From Candidatus Poribacteria bacterium (GTDB lineage: Bacteria; Poribacteria; WGA-4E; WGA-3G): a DNA stretch of 64,000 bases. The first letter of the stretch is position 1. Every line of letters begins with the position of its first letter. This document shows, piece by piece, positions 26,610 through 37,368 of this stretch. Where the stretch lies: assembly GCA_003635315.1 (NCBI GenBank), contig PYJD01000018.1, positions 1 to 64,000 on the forward strand. The letters run 5' to 3'. The notes under the pieces are model-generated. The model was given only the letters and a program-made list of their open reading frames with translations. It made no database searches and was not told the origin of the DNA. The position numbers were made by a program, and so were the translations under genes.

Positions 26610-28916
26610 CTATGTTGTAGATATTACATAGGTTTTTCCAATTTCGGTGCTGAATGTTATCACTGAATCAGATTCAGTTGTTTCAATTTCTTCACCTTCA
26701 CACGACACTGAAACAGTTATAGTCGATCGAACCGAACATTCCCTACCAAGTAGAGAAGTTATACTCGATTTGGTAAGAGAACCATTTTCCCATTCAATAT
26801 CCACTTGAAACCCACCTCGAGCACGTAATCCGCCAACATAACCTGTATCCCATGCTTTTGGTAGGGCAGGAAGTAGGTTAATTTCTCCGTCATGACTTTG
26901 AATAAGCATCTCAGCAATTCCTGCTGTGCCCCCAAAGTTTCCATCAATCTGGAATGGTGGGTGGGTATCAAACAGATTGGTCAAGGTACACCTTGCAAGG
27001 AGTGCATGTAAATGATTATATGCTTCTTCTGCATCCTCAAGTCGCGCTAAGAAATTCACTAACCATGCCCGACTCCATCCAGTTTGTCCACCACCATGTT
27101 GTAATCGATATTCCAAAGATTTCCTTGCTGCTTCTGCCAACTCAGGCGTACCACGTAGTGTGATTTGACAGCTGGGATGCAGACCATACATATGCGACAT
27201 ATGTCTATGTCCTGGTTCCGGTTCATCATAGTCATATATCCACTCCTGCAGTCTCCCTGTTTTCTCACTAATCTGTAAGGGTGCCAACCGTTCCAGAGAT
27301 GAAACTAATTCCTCACGGAAATCTGCATCAATACCAAGAACATCAAGACAATCTATACAATTCGTAAATAGTTCATGAATTATCTCAAGGTCAATTGTTG
27401 CTGCATATGTGAAGAGGGAACGTGTACCATCTGCTTTTTGGAAACTATTTTCAGGTGAATGGGAAGGATTCGTTACGAGTTTTCCGGCAAAAGGTGTTCC
27501 TTCTGGTGCTTCAATTAGAAAATCAAGCATAAAACGTGCAGCCCCTTTCATTAAGGGATATCCTTGCTTTCGAAGAAAATCTTCATCACCACCAAATAGG
27601 TAATGTTCCCAAACATGTTCACTTAACCATGCTGCACCCACAGGTGATATACCCCAAATGCCATCTGCGGGAGTTGTAAATCCCCAGATATCAGATAAGT
27701 GATGAACTACCCAACCACCTGCACCATAATGCCGTTTTGCTGTTTCACTACCGGGTTCAACGAGTGTATCCATATAATCAAAAAGTGGTTTATGACACTC
27801 AGCGAGATTGCATACTTCTGGAACCCAGTAATTCATCTGTAGATTTATATTGGTATGGTAATCACTGTTCCAAGGAGCTTTCATATGATGGTTCCAAACT
27901 CCCTGAAGGTTCGCTGGGAGACATCCCGGTCTTGAACTTCCCATTAACAGATAGCGGCCAAACTGGAAATATAAGGAAACCAGTCCTGGGTCAGATCCAC
28001 CCTCCTTCACCTTTGCTAAACGTCTATCTGTAGGTAGATTATCCGCATCGCTTGAACCAAGGTTTATGTCCACCCGTTGAAAAAGGGATTGATGTTCCTT
28101 GATGTGGTCAGAACGTAATTCATCATAGGATTTACTTTCTACAGATGTAAGAAATTCTTCACACAATTCATGTGGATTTCCAGTTGCATCTTTCTGATTG
28201 ATATAACTCGTTGCTCCAGACAGTAGTATTGTTACACTATTTGCTAAACGAATAGAGAAACTGTCACTATCCGATTCTATTAATCCATCATCAACAATCA
28301 TCTTTAGATATGCAGAAAAACGCAGACCACCATCACTACATTCACCATCAAGTCTTAATGTGTTGTCAGATATACTGGCAACCGATGCATCCTGTTCTCG
28401 GGTCATCGTAACATCAAAACTTACACCATCGGCTGAATCAGATTCAATTCTTATGACGATGATATCATCAACAGCAGTTGCAAAGACTTCTCTGTTGATA
28501 TTGTTATTACCGACCTGATAGGTTGTCTTTGCTATACCTGTATCTAAATCAAGTTGTCTGTGATACTCTGTAATTTCACCATGATTGGCAAAATCAATAA
28601 TAATGTCCCCTAAAGACTGATAGGATTTTATCCGATGAGGAACTCCTAACATTGTTTCGCCAGCAAGTTTTGTGGCTTCATCATTTTTGTCTTCAAACAA
28701 CAGTTGTTGAACAATTGGAAGTGCTTCCAACGCTTTAGGATTGTTTGTATCCTGAAAACAACCTTCCCAAAGACTCTCCTCATTTAGTTGAATTCGTTCC
28801 TGTTCAACGCCACCAAAAACCATTGCACCAAGTCGACCATTTCCAACAGGGAGGGCATCCGTCCACTCGTGTGCAGGTTTGTCATACCATAATACATAAC
28901 TATTTTTGTTAATCAT
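26610..28916 (-). CDS. Glycoside hydrolase family 95 (alpha-L-fucosidase type)
   Basis: The 768-residue protein begins with the GH95 N-terminal beta domain ([24 protein letters not shown], shown in two halves: [22 protein letters not shown]). A catalytic (alpha/alpha)6 barrel follows, with [26 protein letters not shown] sequence around residues 340-365 and [13 protein letters not shown]95 enzymes are inverting alpha-L-fucosidases or, less often, alpha-galactosidases. No signal peptide is visible, so a cytoplasmic role on imported oligosaccharides is likely, unless export is unconventional. ATG 28916 is preferred to a TTG two codons earlier. It is the gene just downstream of the FGE-paralogue cluster but separated from it by 58 bp, so cotranscription is possible. 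Confidence 0.9.
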   Translation of the reverse strand: MINKNSYVLWYDKPAHEWTDALPVGNGRLGAMVFGGVEQERIQLNEESLWEGCFQDTNNPKALEALPIVQQLLFEDKNDEATKLAGETMLGVPHRIKSYQSLGDIIIDFANHGEITEYHRQLDLDTGIAKTTYQVGNNNINREVFATAVDDIIVIRIESDSADGVSFDVTMTREQDASVASISDNTLRLDGECSDGGLRFSAYLKMIVDDGLIESDSDSFSIRLANSVTILLSGATSYINQKDATGNPHELCEEFLTSVESKSYDELRSDHIKEHQSLFQRVDINLGSSDADNLPTDRRLAKVKEGGSDPGLVSLYFQFGRYLLMGSSRPGCLPANLQGVWNHHMKAPWNSDYHTNINLQMNYWVPEVCNLAECHKPLFDYMDTLVEPGSETAKRHYGAGGWVVHHLSDIWGFTTPADGIWGISPVGAAWLSEHVWEHYLFGGDEDFLRKQGYPLMKGAARFMLDFLIEAPEGTPFAGKLVTNPSHSPENSFQKADGTRSLFTYAATIDLEIIHELFTNCIDCLDVLGIDADFREELVSSLERLAPLQISEKTGRLQEWIYDYDEPEPGHRHMSHMYGLHPSCQITLRGTPELAEAARKSLEYRLQHGGGQTGWSRAWLVNFLARLEDAEEAYNHLHALLARCTLTNLFDTHPPFQIDGNFGGTAGIAEMLIQSHDGEINLLPALPKAWDTGYVGGLRARGGFQVDIEWENGSLTKSSITSLLGRECSVRSTITVSVSCEGEEIETTESDSVITFSTEIGKTYVISTT

Positions 28917-28974
28917 AATCAATTTCTCTTTAGGTTATTTAATCAAAGTTTACTAAATGTGATTATCACAAGAA

Positions 28975-30495
28975 TCATGAATTCGTTTTTACCTTTGTAT
29001 CCCATACACATCTGAAGCCAATGTTTGCAGCGATTGTCCTTGTAAAAGTATCTAAAAACTTAGTCAGATAGGAGGCAGTAAATTCAGTAAGAATAGGTAT
29101 TCCACCCCATCGTGCCGAAGTATGGATGGGTTCAGATGAAATAAAGGATGTGCCACCTCGTAAAACATGATCACTATCGACCTCTCTAAAATTGCGAATT
29201 AAATTATCCAAGTCCTTCTTTGAGTCAACACCTGCGATAGGATTCAGAGATGTAGAGGAAGTATAAAAATCCATTACATATTCATCAAGGCACCATTCCC
29301 ATATATTCCCAACCATATCAAAAATACCGAAATTGTTTGCTGGATACTTACCTATAGATGTGGTTTTATCTGCATTCTCACTACAATTTGCCATGCTTGA
29401 ATTTATAGAATCACCCCAAGGATATTTCTGACCATTTAGCCCTCCACGTGCAGCTTTTTCCCACTCAGCTTCCGTTGGCAGACGTTTGCCAACCCATTGT
29501 GCATACGCCATTGCTGCATACCAACTTACATTCGTAACAGGATGATCAGCTGTTTCAGAAGGGAACTCATTGTTTTTCCAATGTCTCAGATACTCTCCAT
29601 CATGATATTTATCATATATGTAATTATACCGGACGTTTCCTTTATCATACCAATTTTGAAGATCTAACCACATTCTATCAGATGGTTTCCGCCATAATGG
29701 AGGCCATAATGGGTTTGCATCTATAAACGCCTTATATTTATCATACCATTTTTGAAGATCTAACCACATTCTATCAGATGGTTTCCGCCATAATGGGTTT
29801 GCATCTATAAACGCCTTATATTGTTCATTTGTAACTGGATATTTGTCAATATAAAAGGCATCTGTTTCGACAATATGTACGGGTGTTTCCCGTATATTTG
29901 CATTCTCATCACTATTACCCATCTGAAATTCCCCTGACGGGATTAAGACCATTTCTTGAAATTCCCCTGACGGGATTAAGACCATTTCTTCTGGAACTGC
30001 CACCTGTAAAGAGGTATCTGCGGGGTTAGATAATTCATTCACTATTGACGATGGTTTTTCTTCATGAGATGTCTGAGTCTGTAAGTTCTGAATATGATCC
30101 TCTCGTTTAATTGGATCTTTCAATGTATCATAAGCTTGATTTAAAATTTTACGCCACTGTTCTTGGGTTTTACCATCCTGACGGGGTAACCCACCTGCCT
30201 GTAATGATTCGGTGTAGTGTTTTATGTGAGCATTTTCAAGATTCTTAGCAATAGAAGATTCATCTTGCGATGTTAATTCTTCGATAGAAAATCCCAATAC
30301 CTCAAAGTAGTTAATCCTTTCCCCCACAGTTATCCCTAATGATTCGATTATCTCTAACGCTGTCTCTACTGAGAGACCATGGTTGTGGACTGCTTGTTGT
30401 AACAAACTCCTATTCTGTTCATCTGTAATTGTATGAGAGAGAGTTTTGAGTGTATTTACGACAGCAATAAAATCATCACGATTAGACATATCCAT
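28975..30495 (-). CDS. J-like/FGE-fold fusion protein, paralogue 1
   Basis: This 506-residue cytosolic protein is the last and longest of seven tandem paralogues. Residues 1-60 form a helical module (ITDEQNRSLLQQAVHNHGLS). Residues 62-140 resemble a J domain (YFEVLGFS, then helix and LPRQDGKTQEQW, then TLKDPIKRE), with R-Q-D in place of HPD. The FGE/SUMF1-type C-type-lectin fold runs from about residue 170 to the end (IPSGEFQMG, YPVTNEQYKAF, RLPTEAEWEKAARGG, GNIWEWCLDEY, VLRGGTSF, IGFRCV). The catalytic cysteine pair of true FGEs is absent. Two in-frame internal duplications are visible: EMVLIPSGEFQ twice in a row, and a segment of about 30 residues containing WRKPSDRMWLDLQ twice. Confidence 0.85.
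   Translation of the reverse strand: MDMSNRDDFIAVVNTLKTLSHTITDEQNRSLLQQAVHNHGLSVETALEIIESLGITVGERINYFEVLGFSIEELTSQDESSIAKNLENAHIKHYTESLQAGGLPRQDGKTQEQWRKILNQAYDTLKDPIKREDHIQNLQTQTSHEEKPSSIVNELSNPADTSLQVAVPEEMVLIPSGEFQEMVLIPSGEFQMGNSDENANIRETPVHIVETDAFYIDKYPVTNEQYKAFIDANPLWRKPSDRMWLDLQKWYDKYKAFIDANPLWPPLWRKPSDRMWLDLQNWYDKGNVRYNYIYDKYHDGEYLRHWKNNEFPSETADHPVTNVSWYAAMAYAQWVGKRLPTEAEWEKAARGGLNGQKYPWGDSINSSMANCSENADKTTSIGKYPANNFGIFDMVGNIWEWCLDEYVMDFYTSSTSLNPIAGVDSKKDLDNLIRNFREVDSDHVLRGGTSFISSEPIHTSARWGGIPILTEFTASYLTKFLDTFTRTIAANIGFRCVWDTKVKTNS
29641..29820. repeat. 96/84-bp tandem duplication inside paralogue 1
   Basis: Copy 1 (29641-29736) and copy 2 (29737-29820) are nearly identical. They differ at about one base, plus a 12-bp insertion in copy 1 that itself duplicates the local GGCCATAATGG. 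All length differences are multiples of three, so the frame stays open. It encodes two copies of a segment with YKAFIDANPLW and WRKPSDRMWLDLQ. Confidence 0.9.
29924..29989. repeat. Perfect 33-bp tandem duplication inside paralogue 1
   Basis: Two identical abutting 33-bp units (29924-29956, 29957-29989), each beginning TGAAATTCCCCTGACGGG, encode the 11-residue block EMVLIPSGEFQ twice at the start of the FGE-fold domain. Perfect identity points to a very recent event. Confidence 0.92.
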
Positions 30496-30552
30496 ATACC
30501 AGCAATTTAATGTGTAGATTTATCGAAATTTGGAATAAGACCAGTACCAAAA

Positions 30553-31929
30553 TTATGCTGTTGGTAACTTTACACAACGAAACCCAATTCTTGCAAGTGT
30601 TCGAGTGGGTTTATTCCTATAGCGAGATGCAGAACGGACAAAATGAGACGCATCAAGCCAAGAACCTCCGCGCATGACACGCGCATGTCCATTATCCATA
30701 TCACTATATTTTATCGATTCTACCGTATTTGCACCGCAAATTGGGTTCTTCCGTTTTGAGCTTGCATAATAATCTTCCTGATACTCATCAAGGCACCATT
30801 CCCAAACATTACCAATCATATCATGAATTCCATATCCGTTAGCAGGATACTCACCGACCGAAGTTGTTTCACCAATATAGCTATTATAATTAGCCTTAGT
30901 ATAATCAATTGATTCACCCCAAGGATAATTCTGTCCAGTCATCGAACCGCGTGCAGCTTTTTCCCATTCTGCCTCTGATGGGAGACGTTTCCCCACCCAT
31001 TCTGCATACGCCATTGCTGCATACCAACTCACCCATGTCACAGGATGTTCTGCTTTACTATCAGGGTATGTATTCTCATTCCAATGTTTAAGATAATCCC
31101 CGTCATGGTATTTTTCCTGTATATAAGATTTTCTATTTTTCTCCAAATGATACCATTTTGTTGGTTTTGTCCATTGAGGATTTTCATCTACAAACTCTTT
31201 ATATTCCGCATTGGTAACTAAACACTTGTCTATAAGAAAATCGTCAAGATACACGACATGAGCCGGTTTTTCCCTGTTACTAACTTTTTCATCATTACTC
31301 CCCATTCTGAAATCTCCTGCAGGTATATATGCCATGTCTGCGGGAACCTCAGAGTGAGTGAATACAGGTTTGTTTTCAACAATCGAAGATGCATGTACTA
31401 AATGTGCTTCTTCAGTAATTGAGATTGATTGATCCTGAATCTGTTGATCGTTTTCCTTATCAGTGGTATTAGTATCGGGATCATCATGAATGAGACTATC
31501 AGATGAATCTACTTCACTTAATATTTGTGATAGATGCTCTTCGCGTTTATGAGGATCTTTTAAAGTAGTGCGTGCATGATTTAGGATAATTCGCCACTGT
31601 TCTTGAGTTCTCCCGTCAGGACGAGGAAGTCCACCTGCTTTTAATGATTCTGTATAATGTTTTCTATGTGCTTCCTCTACTATTGATGAAATAGTAGTTT
31701 CATTTAGATTCTCAAATTCATGATTGGACAAACCCAAAACTCTAAAATAATTAAGAGTACCACCGATAATTAATCCTGTTTCTTTGATTATCTCATCGGC
31801 TTCTATTATTGATAGTCCATACTCCTGAACAGCTTGTTGTAAAAGCCCTATCCGTTGTTCCACGGAAATGGTCTTGGATGCAGATCTAAACAAGTTGATA
31901 GCATCGATAAATTGTTCACGTTTTGCCAT
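30553..31929 (-). CDS. J-like/FGE-fold fusion protein, paralogue 2
   Basis: 458 residues with the same layout: helical module (1-56), J-like module (about 57-132; YFRVLGLS, GGLPRPDGRTQEQW, TLKDPHKREEH), an acidic linker (130-200) and an FGE-fold domain (about 202-455; YIPAGDFRMGS, PVTWVSWYAAMAYAEWVGK, GNVWEWCLDEY). The J-loop reads R-P-D, the closest to HPD in the set. The terminal segment MRGGSWLDASHFVRSASRY shows no cysteine where active FGE has its redox pair. It lies 57 bp before paralogue 1 and 58 bp after paralogue 3, all one direction. No signal peptide. Confidence 0.85.
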   Translation of the reverse strand: MAKREQFIDAINLFRSASKTISVEQRIGLLQQAVQEYGLSIIEADEIIKETGLIIGGTLNYFRVLGLSNHEFENLNETTISSIVEEAHRKHYTESLKAGGLPRPDGRTQEQWRIILNHARTTLKDPHKREEHLSQILSEVDSSDSLIHDDPDTNTTDKENDQQIQDQSISITEEAHLVHASSIVENKPVFTHSEVPADMAYIPAGDFRMGSNDEKVSNREKPAHVVYLDDFLIDKCLVTNAEYKEFVDENPQWTKPTKWYHLEKNRKSYIQEKYHDGDYLKHWNENTYPDSKAEHPVTWVSWYAAMAYAEWVGKRLPSEAEWEKAARGSMTGQNYPWGESIDYTKANYNSYIGETTSVGEYPANGYGIHDMIGNVWEWCLDEYQEDYYASSKRKNPICGANTVESIKYSDMDNGHARVMRGGSWLDASHFVRSASRYRNKPTRTLARIGFRCVKLPTA

Positions 31930-31987
31930 TAATACAGATCCAAAAGATGCACTCAGTTATTTTGTATATGCTAAAATTGAAGACATT

Positions 31988-33277
31988 TTACCCTTGAAGA
32001 TCCTTGACACATCGAAACCCGTAGCTGTAATATGTAAAATCAGGGGTAGCACTTCCCTTATATCCCACTCTAAGTGATCGTTCACTACTTGCCCAAGAAC
32101 CCCCACGTAACACACGATTGCTATTGATCGCTAAGTAGGTATTCACGATATGCTGAATCTCTTCAGCAGATATACCGGGTCTTTGTTCTGGTGAATTGTA
32201 ACTATAAGGATTAAGGCACCATTCCCAGACATTTCCTACCATATCATAGACGCCATACTCATTTGGAGGGTAGGTCCCAACAGGGGTTGTACTCCCAACT
32301 ACCATTCCGTAATTTGCCAGGTCGTTAGTAATATTATCACCCCATGGATACGTTTTCTCAGTTAATCCACCGCGTGCAGCTTTTTCCCATTCAATATCTG
32401 TCGGAAGACGTTTCTCTTTCCATTGAGCATAAGCCATTGCGGCATACCAACAAACATCTACAACCGGATCATTCCCTCTATTTCTTGGATATTTATTGCC
32501 GTTCCAAGAACTAAGGTAATTACCGTTGTGGTATTTATTGGAAATGTTGTTCTTCTGCCATTGTTCGTTTTCTGTCAGAAAAACACTGAATTCTGTATTC
32601 GTCACAGGATATTTGTCAATTAGGAATCCATTTAAGTAGATATTTTGTAGTGAAATATCATTACCATTTATATCCTCCCTTTGAGATCCCAGCATAAATA
32701 CACCAGAGCGGATCAAAACCATATCTGTAGGTATTTCAATTTCAGCAGGATCAGTAATTTTGTTAGGGGTTGGTTCAATCAGCGATTCACTTGTCTGAAT
32801 AGAATTCGGTTCATTACGCTGAATCATTGGTGTATTCGGAGTTGTAAGTTCTACAGATTCTTCATGAAGTAGGGATGAGATGTATTCGTTTCTCTTACCT
32901 GTATCAATCAGTATATCCCGTGCTTGATTCAGTAGCATCCGCCACTGGTCTTCAGTCCTTCCATCTGATCTTATCCGTGCTCCAGCGGTTAACGATGCTT
33001 TATACAGATTATCATGTGCGGATCTAACAATCGCAGCAATTGACTGATCTTCCATACCTTGAATTTCCTCAAGGGATAGTCCCAATATGTCGAAATGATT
33101 AATCTCATCACCGACAACGATTCCTAATGAATCCAATATCTCAATACCTTCTCCAATAGAGAGATTGTATATATTTACAGCCTGTTGCAACAAACCTCGT
33201 CTCTGATAGTCTGTTATTGTTGCAGACACCGATTTAAAAGTGTTGATGATCTGAATGAATTCTTCACGTTTTGCCAT
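31988..33277 (-). CDS. J-like/FGE-fold fusion protein, paralogue 3
   Basis: 429 residues: helical module, J-like module (HFDILGLS, ARIRSDGRTEDQW, ILIDTGKRNEY; loop R-S-D), then FGE-fold domain (VLIRSGVFMLGSQ, AYAQWKEKRLPTDIEW, GNVWEWCLNPY, VLRGGSWASSERSLRVGYK, YGFRCVKD). The residues between RGGSW and GFRCV differ from every sister protein, whereas the framework around them is the same. No catalytic cysteines. The third-position pattern of the neighbours is kept, so it is not a recent import. Confidence 0.85.
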   Translation of the reverse strand: MAKREEFIQIINTFKSVSATITDYQRRGLLQQAVNIYNLSIGEGIEILDSLGIVVGDEINHFDILGLSLEEIQGMEDQSIAAIVRSAHDNLYKASLTAGARIRSDGRTEDQWRMLLNQARDILIDTGKRNEYISSLLHEESVELTTPNTPMIQRNEPNSIQTSESLIEPTPNKITDPAEIEIPTDMVLIRSGVFMLGSQREDINGNDISLQNIYLNGFLIDKYPVTNTEFSVFLTENEQWQKNNISNKYHNGNYLSSWNGNKYPRNRGNDPVVDVCWYAAMAYAQWKEKRLPTDIEWEKAARGGLTEKTYPWGDNITNDLANYGMVVGSTTPVGTYPPNEYGVYDMVGNVWEWCLNPYSYNSPEQRPGISAEEIQHIVNTYLAINSNRVLRGGSWASSERSLRVGYKGSATPDFTYYSYGFRCVKDLQG

Positions 33278-33341
33278 GTTTAGTAAGTCGATTTTATATT
33301 CAGTATTCTATGAAATTATTCAATTGATAGGACCATTCCCA

Positions 33342-34634
33342 TCAGATATACTTGACACAACGAAAACTGTAAGTAGATAAAGTATCTGTTGGATTACTTT
33401 TGAGTCGTTGTGATACACGTGCCCCTAAAGCATCGAAACCCCAAGGACCACCGCGCAATACTCGTTCGAATGTTATTTGCCTATAGTTATCTACGACCCA
33501 TTCTATGCTATTTGGTCCATAAAATGGATTATTCTGTGGGGCATCATTATAGAAATCCACATTATATGCATCAAGACACCATTCCCACACATTTCCACAC
33601 ATGTCATAAAGTCCATAATGATTGGCAGGTATAAGACCAATTGGTAAAGTATCTTCACCATCTAAATACTTATCAATATTATCCGAATCTTCGACATTAC
33701 CCCATGGATAGTTCTTACCATCCAATCCGCCGCGTGCAGCTCTTTCCCATTCTGCTTCAGTTGGTAGACGTTTACTCACCGACTCTGCATAAGCCATCGC
33801 GGCATACCAACTAACCTGTGTCACTGGATGGTCTCCTTCCCCAGGTGGGTACATATTCATTTGCCAATCCTTCAAATATAAACCATCATGTAAATTCGAA
33901 CTGATATGAGTAAAATTAGATTCAGGTTTCTGCCACTCAGGATTAGTATTCAGAAATTCTCTAAATTTTCTATTTGTCACAGGATATTTATCCATAAGAA
34001 ATGCATTAACAAAAACTGTGTGAATAGGTTGTTCATCCTCCTCAGCATCTACATGTTCACTCCCCATTTGAAATTCTCCTGCTGGTATATATACCATATC
34101 ATCAGGTACATCAATACCATCCGGTACAAATGTACTACTTAAGGCATGAGGTATATTTGTATTTGCATCGGATGAATCCAATTCTTGTGATGGTTCAGCA
34201 CGTAAATCCTGTATTTTTTCCTGTTGTAGAATGGAAATATATTCACTTCTTTTTAGTGGATCTGTTATTGTATCTTTTGCTTGATTCAAAAGGTTTCGCC
34301 ACTCTACTTCTGATCTACCATCAGACCGTGGACGACCACCTGCATTCAAAGAAGTTCTATAAAGTCTGTCGTGAATAGATTCAATGTGTGCAACGATATC
34401 AGCTTCACTGAGATTTTCCAGTTCTTCAACTGAGATTCCTAACACATCAAAAAAGCTATCTTGTACTCCAACAATTAATCCTGATGATTTCAGAATATCA
34501 TCCGCTTCATCTGTAGTGAGACCATATTCTTGCACACCTTGTCGCAAAAGACCAATACGTTGTGCATCAGTGATGATTGGAGATAATACTTTGAGCGTAT
34601 TGATCACATTAATAAATTCTTCATATTCACGCAT
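33342..34634 (-). CDS. J-like/FGE-fold fusion protein, paralogue 4
   Basis: 430 residues. J-like module: FFDVLGISVEELENL, helix, GGRPRSDGRSEVEW, TITDPLKRSEY (loop R-S-D). The FGE-fold part runs from YIPAGEFQMGSE to YSFRCVKYI, with RGGPW replacing the usual RGGSW and SESVSKRLPTEAEWERAARGG-like framework around residue 285. GAGGA lies 6 nt before the ATG. It is most similar in its N-terminal half to paralogue 5 (GLTTDEAD, LIVGxQDSxFDVLGIS), suggesting duplication between neighbours. Confidence 0.85.
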   Translation of the reverse strand: MREYEEFINVINTLKVLSPIITDAQRIGLLRQGVQEYGLTTDEADDILKSSGLIVGVQDSFFDVLGISVEELENLSEADIVAHIESIHDRLYRTSLNAGGRPRSDGRSEVEWRNLLNQAKDTITDPLKRSEYISILQQEKIQDLRAEPSQELDSSDANTNIPHALSSTFVPDGIDVPDDMVYIPAGEFQMGSEHVDAEEDEQPIHTVFVNAFLMDKYPVTNRKFREFLNTNPEWQKPESNFTHISSNLHDGLYLKDWQMNMYPPGEGDHPVTQVSWYAAMAYAESVSKRLPTEAEWERAARGGLDGKNYPWGNVEDSDNIDKYLDGEDTLPIGLIPANHYGLYDMCGNVWEWCLDAYNVDFYNDAPQNNPFYGPNSIEWVVDNYRQITFERVLRGGPWGFDALGARVSQRLKSNPTDTLSTYSFRCVKYI

Positions 34635-34676
34635 TCTTGATCCTCAAATAGGTCTTTAACAAGAGATATAATCGGT

Positions 34677-35897
34677 TTACTGGTAAATTTGATTCACACA
34701 ACGAAATCCTACTACACTTGCTGTTTTCCTTGGTGATGTGCCTGTTCTGTAGGATATTCGTAGATTATTAACGGAAGAATACCAAGAACAGCCTCTTATC
34801 ACGCGTTTCTTTCTTGGGTTTGTTTGTGTCTCAATAATACTCTCAATACTCCCACCAGCAACCGGATTAATAGATGGTGAATCATGATAGAATCCTTCAT
34901 CCCACTGATCTAAACACCATTCATATACATTTCCTACCATATCGTAAACTTCATAACCGTTTGCGGGATAATTGCCAATTGGGGTGGTCTCACCTATGTT
35001 ACTACCGAAATTTGCAGATGATTTATCCACCGAATTACCCCATGGATATTTCTTCCCTACTAAACCTCCACGTGCGGCTTTTTCCCATTCAGCTTCTGTT
35101 GGTAATCTCTTACCTAACCATTGAGCGTATGCCATAGCAGCATACCAACTCACCCATGTTACTGGATGATCTTCTTTTCCATCTGGAAATTTATTTCTCA
35201 CCCATGTTTTCAAGTAATCTCTATCACGAAGTTTTCTTATCTTATAAATATCAAATCCATTAGCAGTTTTCCATTGAGGGTTCGCGTCCAAAAATAATTT
35301 GTACTGTAAGTTTGTTACTGGAAATGTATCTATATAAAATGCGTCAACATAAACAGTATGGACCGGTTTCTCATTTTTGTTAGCTTTGAAATCATCACTC
35401 CCCATCTGAAACTCCCCTTCTGGGATTAAAACCATTTTATCGGAACTTTGATGGGTATTGCCTTTATCTATGGGAAGCTGTTGTAATTGTATTGTTGAAA
35501 CGTGTAAATTACGTAATACGGGGTCTATTAATTTATCTCGTGTCTGATTTAGTAGTGTCCGCCACTCTTCTTCTGTCCTACCATCGGTTCTTGGACGACC
35601 CCCTGCATTCAAAGATGTTCGGTAAAGTTTGGCGTGGACAGATTCAACATACGCGACGATATCAGTTTCACTAAGTCCTTCAAGGTCTTCAATCGAGATT
35701 CCTAACACATCAAAATAACTATCTTGTTCTCCAACAACTAATCCTGATGTTTTCAGAATACCATCCGCTTCATCAGTGGTAAGGTTATATTCGTGAATAC
35801 CTTGACGTAGAAGACCAATACGCTGCTCTTCTGTTATGTTCGGTGATAGTGTCTTTAATCTATTTACAAATGCTATGAATTCTTTGCTTTCTGCCAT
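34677..35897 (-). CDS. J-like/FGE-fold fusion protein, paralogue 5
   Basis: 406 residues, the shortest, with only a brief linker between the J-like module (YFDVLGISIEDLEGLSE, GGRPRTDGRTEEEW, KLIDPVLRN; loop R-T-D) and the FGE-fold domain (VLIPEGEFQMGSDD, VTWVSWYAAMAYAQWLGKR, GNVYEWCLDQW). Its terminal block begins IRGCSWYSSVNNLRISYR. The Cys here sits in the RGGSW position, not at the FGE redox-pair positions, so it does not restore the active site. Cytosolic by sequence. Confidence 0.85.
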   Translation of the reverse strand: MAESKEFIAFVNRLKTLSPNITEEQRIGLLRQGIHEYNLTTDEADGILKTSGLVVGEQDSYFDVLGISIEDLEGLSETDIVAYVESVHAKLYRTSLNAGGRPRTDGRTEEEWRTLLNQTRDKLIDPVLRNLHVSTIQLQQLPIDKGNTHQSSDKMVLIPEGEFQMGSDDFKANKNEKPVHTVYVDAFYIDTFPVTNLQYKLFLDANPQWKTANGFDIYKIRKLRDRDYLKTWVRNKFPDGKEDHPVTWVSWYAAMAYAQWLGKRLPTEAEWEKAARGGLVGKKYPWGNSVDKSSANFGSNIGETTPIGNYPANGYEVYDMVGNVYEWCLDQWDEGFYHDSPSINPVAGGSIESIIETQTNPRKKRVIRGCSWYSSVNNLRISYRTGTSPRKTASVVGFRCVNQIYQ

Positions 35898-35951
35898 AGA
35901 TAGAATGATTTATATAAGAAAAAATAGTAAAAAATTAATAAAATATGTAGA

Positions 35952-37337
35952 TTATTTAGATCTTACACAACGGAATCCAATACTGGAACTTGTTAAATCA
36001 GGTGTGTTTCTATGTCGATATGAAACTCGTGTGTTTCTCGGTGTACTTACAAATGACCCACCCCGCACGACTCTCGGCGTAATTACGCTTGCGAAATCAG
36101 CTAAAATATCTGCTAAATATCCATCAGCAATTGGATTATTGTATGGAGAATTAGTATAGTAATTTTCATCCCATAAATCTATACACCATTCAAATACGTT
36201 ACCAGCCATATCATAAATACCAAAACCATTTTCAGGATATTGCCCAACTTCTGTCGTATTACTGATATATAACTCGTTGTTCAGATGTCTTAGACTCAGC
36301 GTATTTCCCCAAGGATATTTCATACCTTCTAAACCTCCGCGTGCAGCTTTTTCCCATTCCGCTTCAGTTGGTAGTCGTTTGCCTTTCCACTGTGCGTAAG
36401 CCATTGCTGCATACCAACTAACCCAAGTTACAGGATGATGATCTTTATTTTTACGGAACTTGTTTCTATTCCAGTTCTTTAAGTAATCACCATCATGAAA
36501 TTTCTTGTGAATACTGGAAGTTTCTTCAGTATTATCATGCCATTTTTTAGGTTTTCCCCATTCAGGGTTGGCATTAATAAACTCTCTATATTCTGCATTA
36601 GTGACAGGATATTTATCAATATAGAATGTATCAATGTATACAGTATGTAAAGGTTTTTCGTCTTTGTATGCCTCATTGTCCTCACTTCCCATTTGAAATT
36701 CTCCTGCAGGAATGAGTGCCATACCATCCTCTATTATGGGTTGTGATAATATGCATTCTTCAAGTGTATCAGTTCCTTTTATTGATTCATCTTCAGGGAG
36801 TACTTTTACGGATGGCAATACACTTGACTGTTCTGAAGGTTGTGTTGCAATTGTTTCTTGTATTGTATCCGTCTCTTGTAATGGAATATCTTCAGAAAGG
36901 ATTTCTGTTGGTGGTGGGACATCGGTTTGTAATATTTCAATATGAGATATTCGTTTTTCAACATTCTTCAGCGTATCACGCGCTTCATTTAGTATAATAC
37001 GCCACTGCTCCTCGGTCCTTCCATCTGAACGAATACGTCCTCCTGCTTTTAAGGATGCGTTATATAGCTCTCTGTGTCTCAGATCAACTTCTGCTGTAAT
37101 TATGTCCTCGTTTTGGTTCTGTATATATTCTATGGATAAACCTAATACATTAAAATAATCTATCTGCTCACCGATAATTAATCCTGATGATAGAATTATG
37201 TTCTCTGCTTCAGCCATTGATAAACCATGTTGCTGAATACCTCTTCGTAGAAGACCGATCCGTTGTTCATCGGTAATAGTTGGAGATACTGTTTTGAATT
37301 CATTAATAAAGTCTATATACTCATTAAGATTTAGCAT
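35952..37337 (-). CDS. J-like/FGE-fold fusion protein, paralogue 6
   Basis: 461 residues with the longest acidic Glu/Thr/Ser-rich linker (about residues 140-205) between the J-like module (YFNVLGLSIEYIQN, GGRIRSDGRTEEQW, TLKNVEKRISH; loop R-S-D) and the FGE-fold domain (ALIPAGEFQMGSED, AYAQWKGKRLPTEAEW, GNVFEWCIDLW, VVRGGSFVSTPRNTRVSYR). In this copy the DP of the third J-helix end is NV. The hypervariable terminal block again differs from all sisters. It lies 31 bp after paralogue 7. Confidence 0.85.
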   Translation of the reverse strand: MLNLNEYIDFINEFKTVSPTITDEQRIGLLRRGIQQHGLSMAEAENIILSSGLIIGEQIDYFNVLGLSIEYIQNQNEDIITAEVDLRHRELYNASLKAGGRIRSDGRTEEQWRIILNEARDTLKNVEKRISHIEILQTDVPPPTEILSEDIPLQETDTIQETIATQPSEQSSVLPSVKVLPEDESIKGTDTLEECILSQPIIEDGMALIPAGEFQMGSEDNEAYKDEKPLHTVYIDTFYIDKYPVTNAEYREFINANPEWGKPKKWHDNTEETSSIHKKFHDGDYLKNWNRNKFRKNKDHHPVTWVSWYAAMAYAQWKGKRLPTEAEWEKAARGGLEGMKYPWGNTLSLRHLNNELYISNTTEVGQYPENGFGIYDMAGNVFEWCIDLWDENYYTNSPYNNPIADGYLADILADFASVITPRVVRGGSFVSTPRNTRVSYRHRNTPDLTSSSIGFRCVRSK

Positions 37338-37368
37338 ACTCTAATTATGATATAGAAGCTTAGATAGT

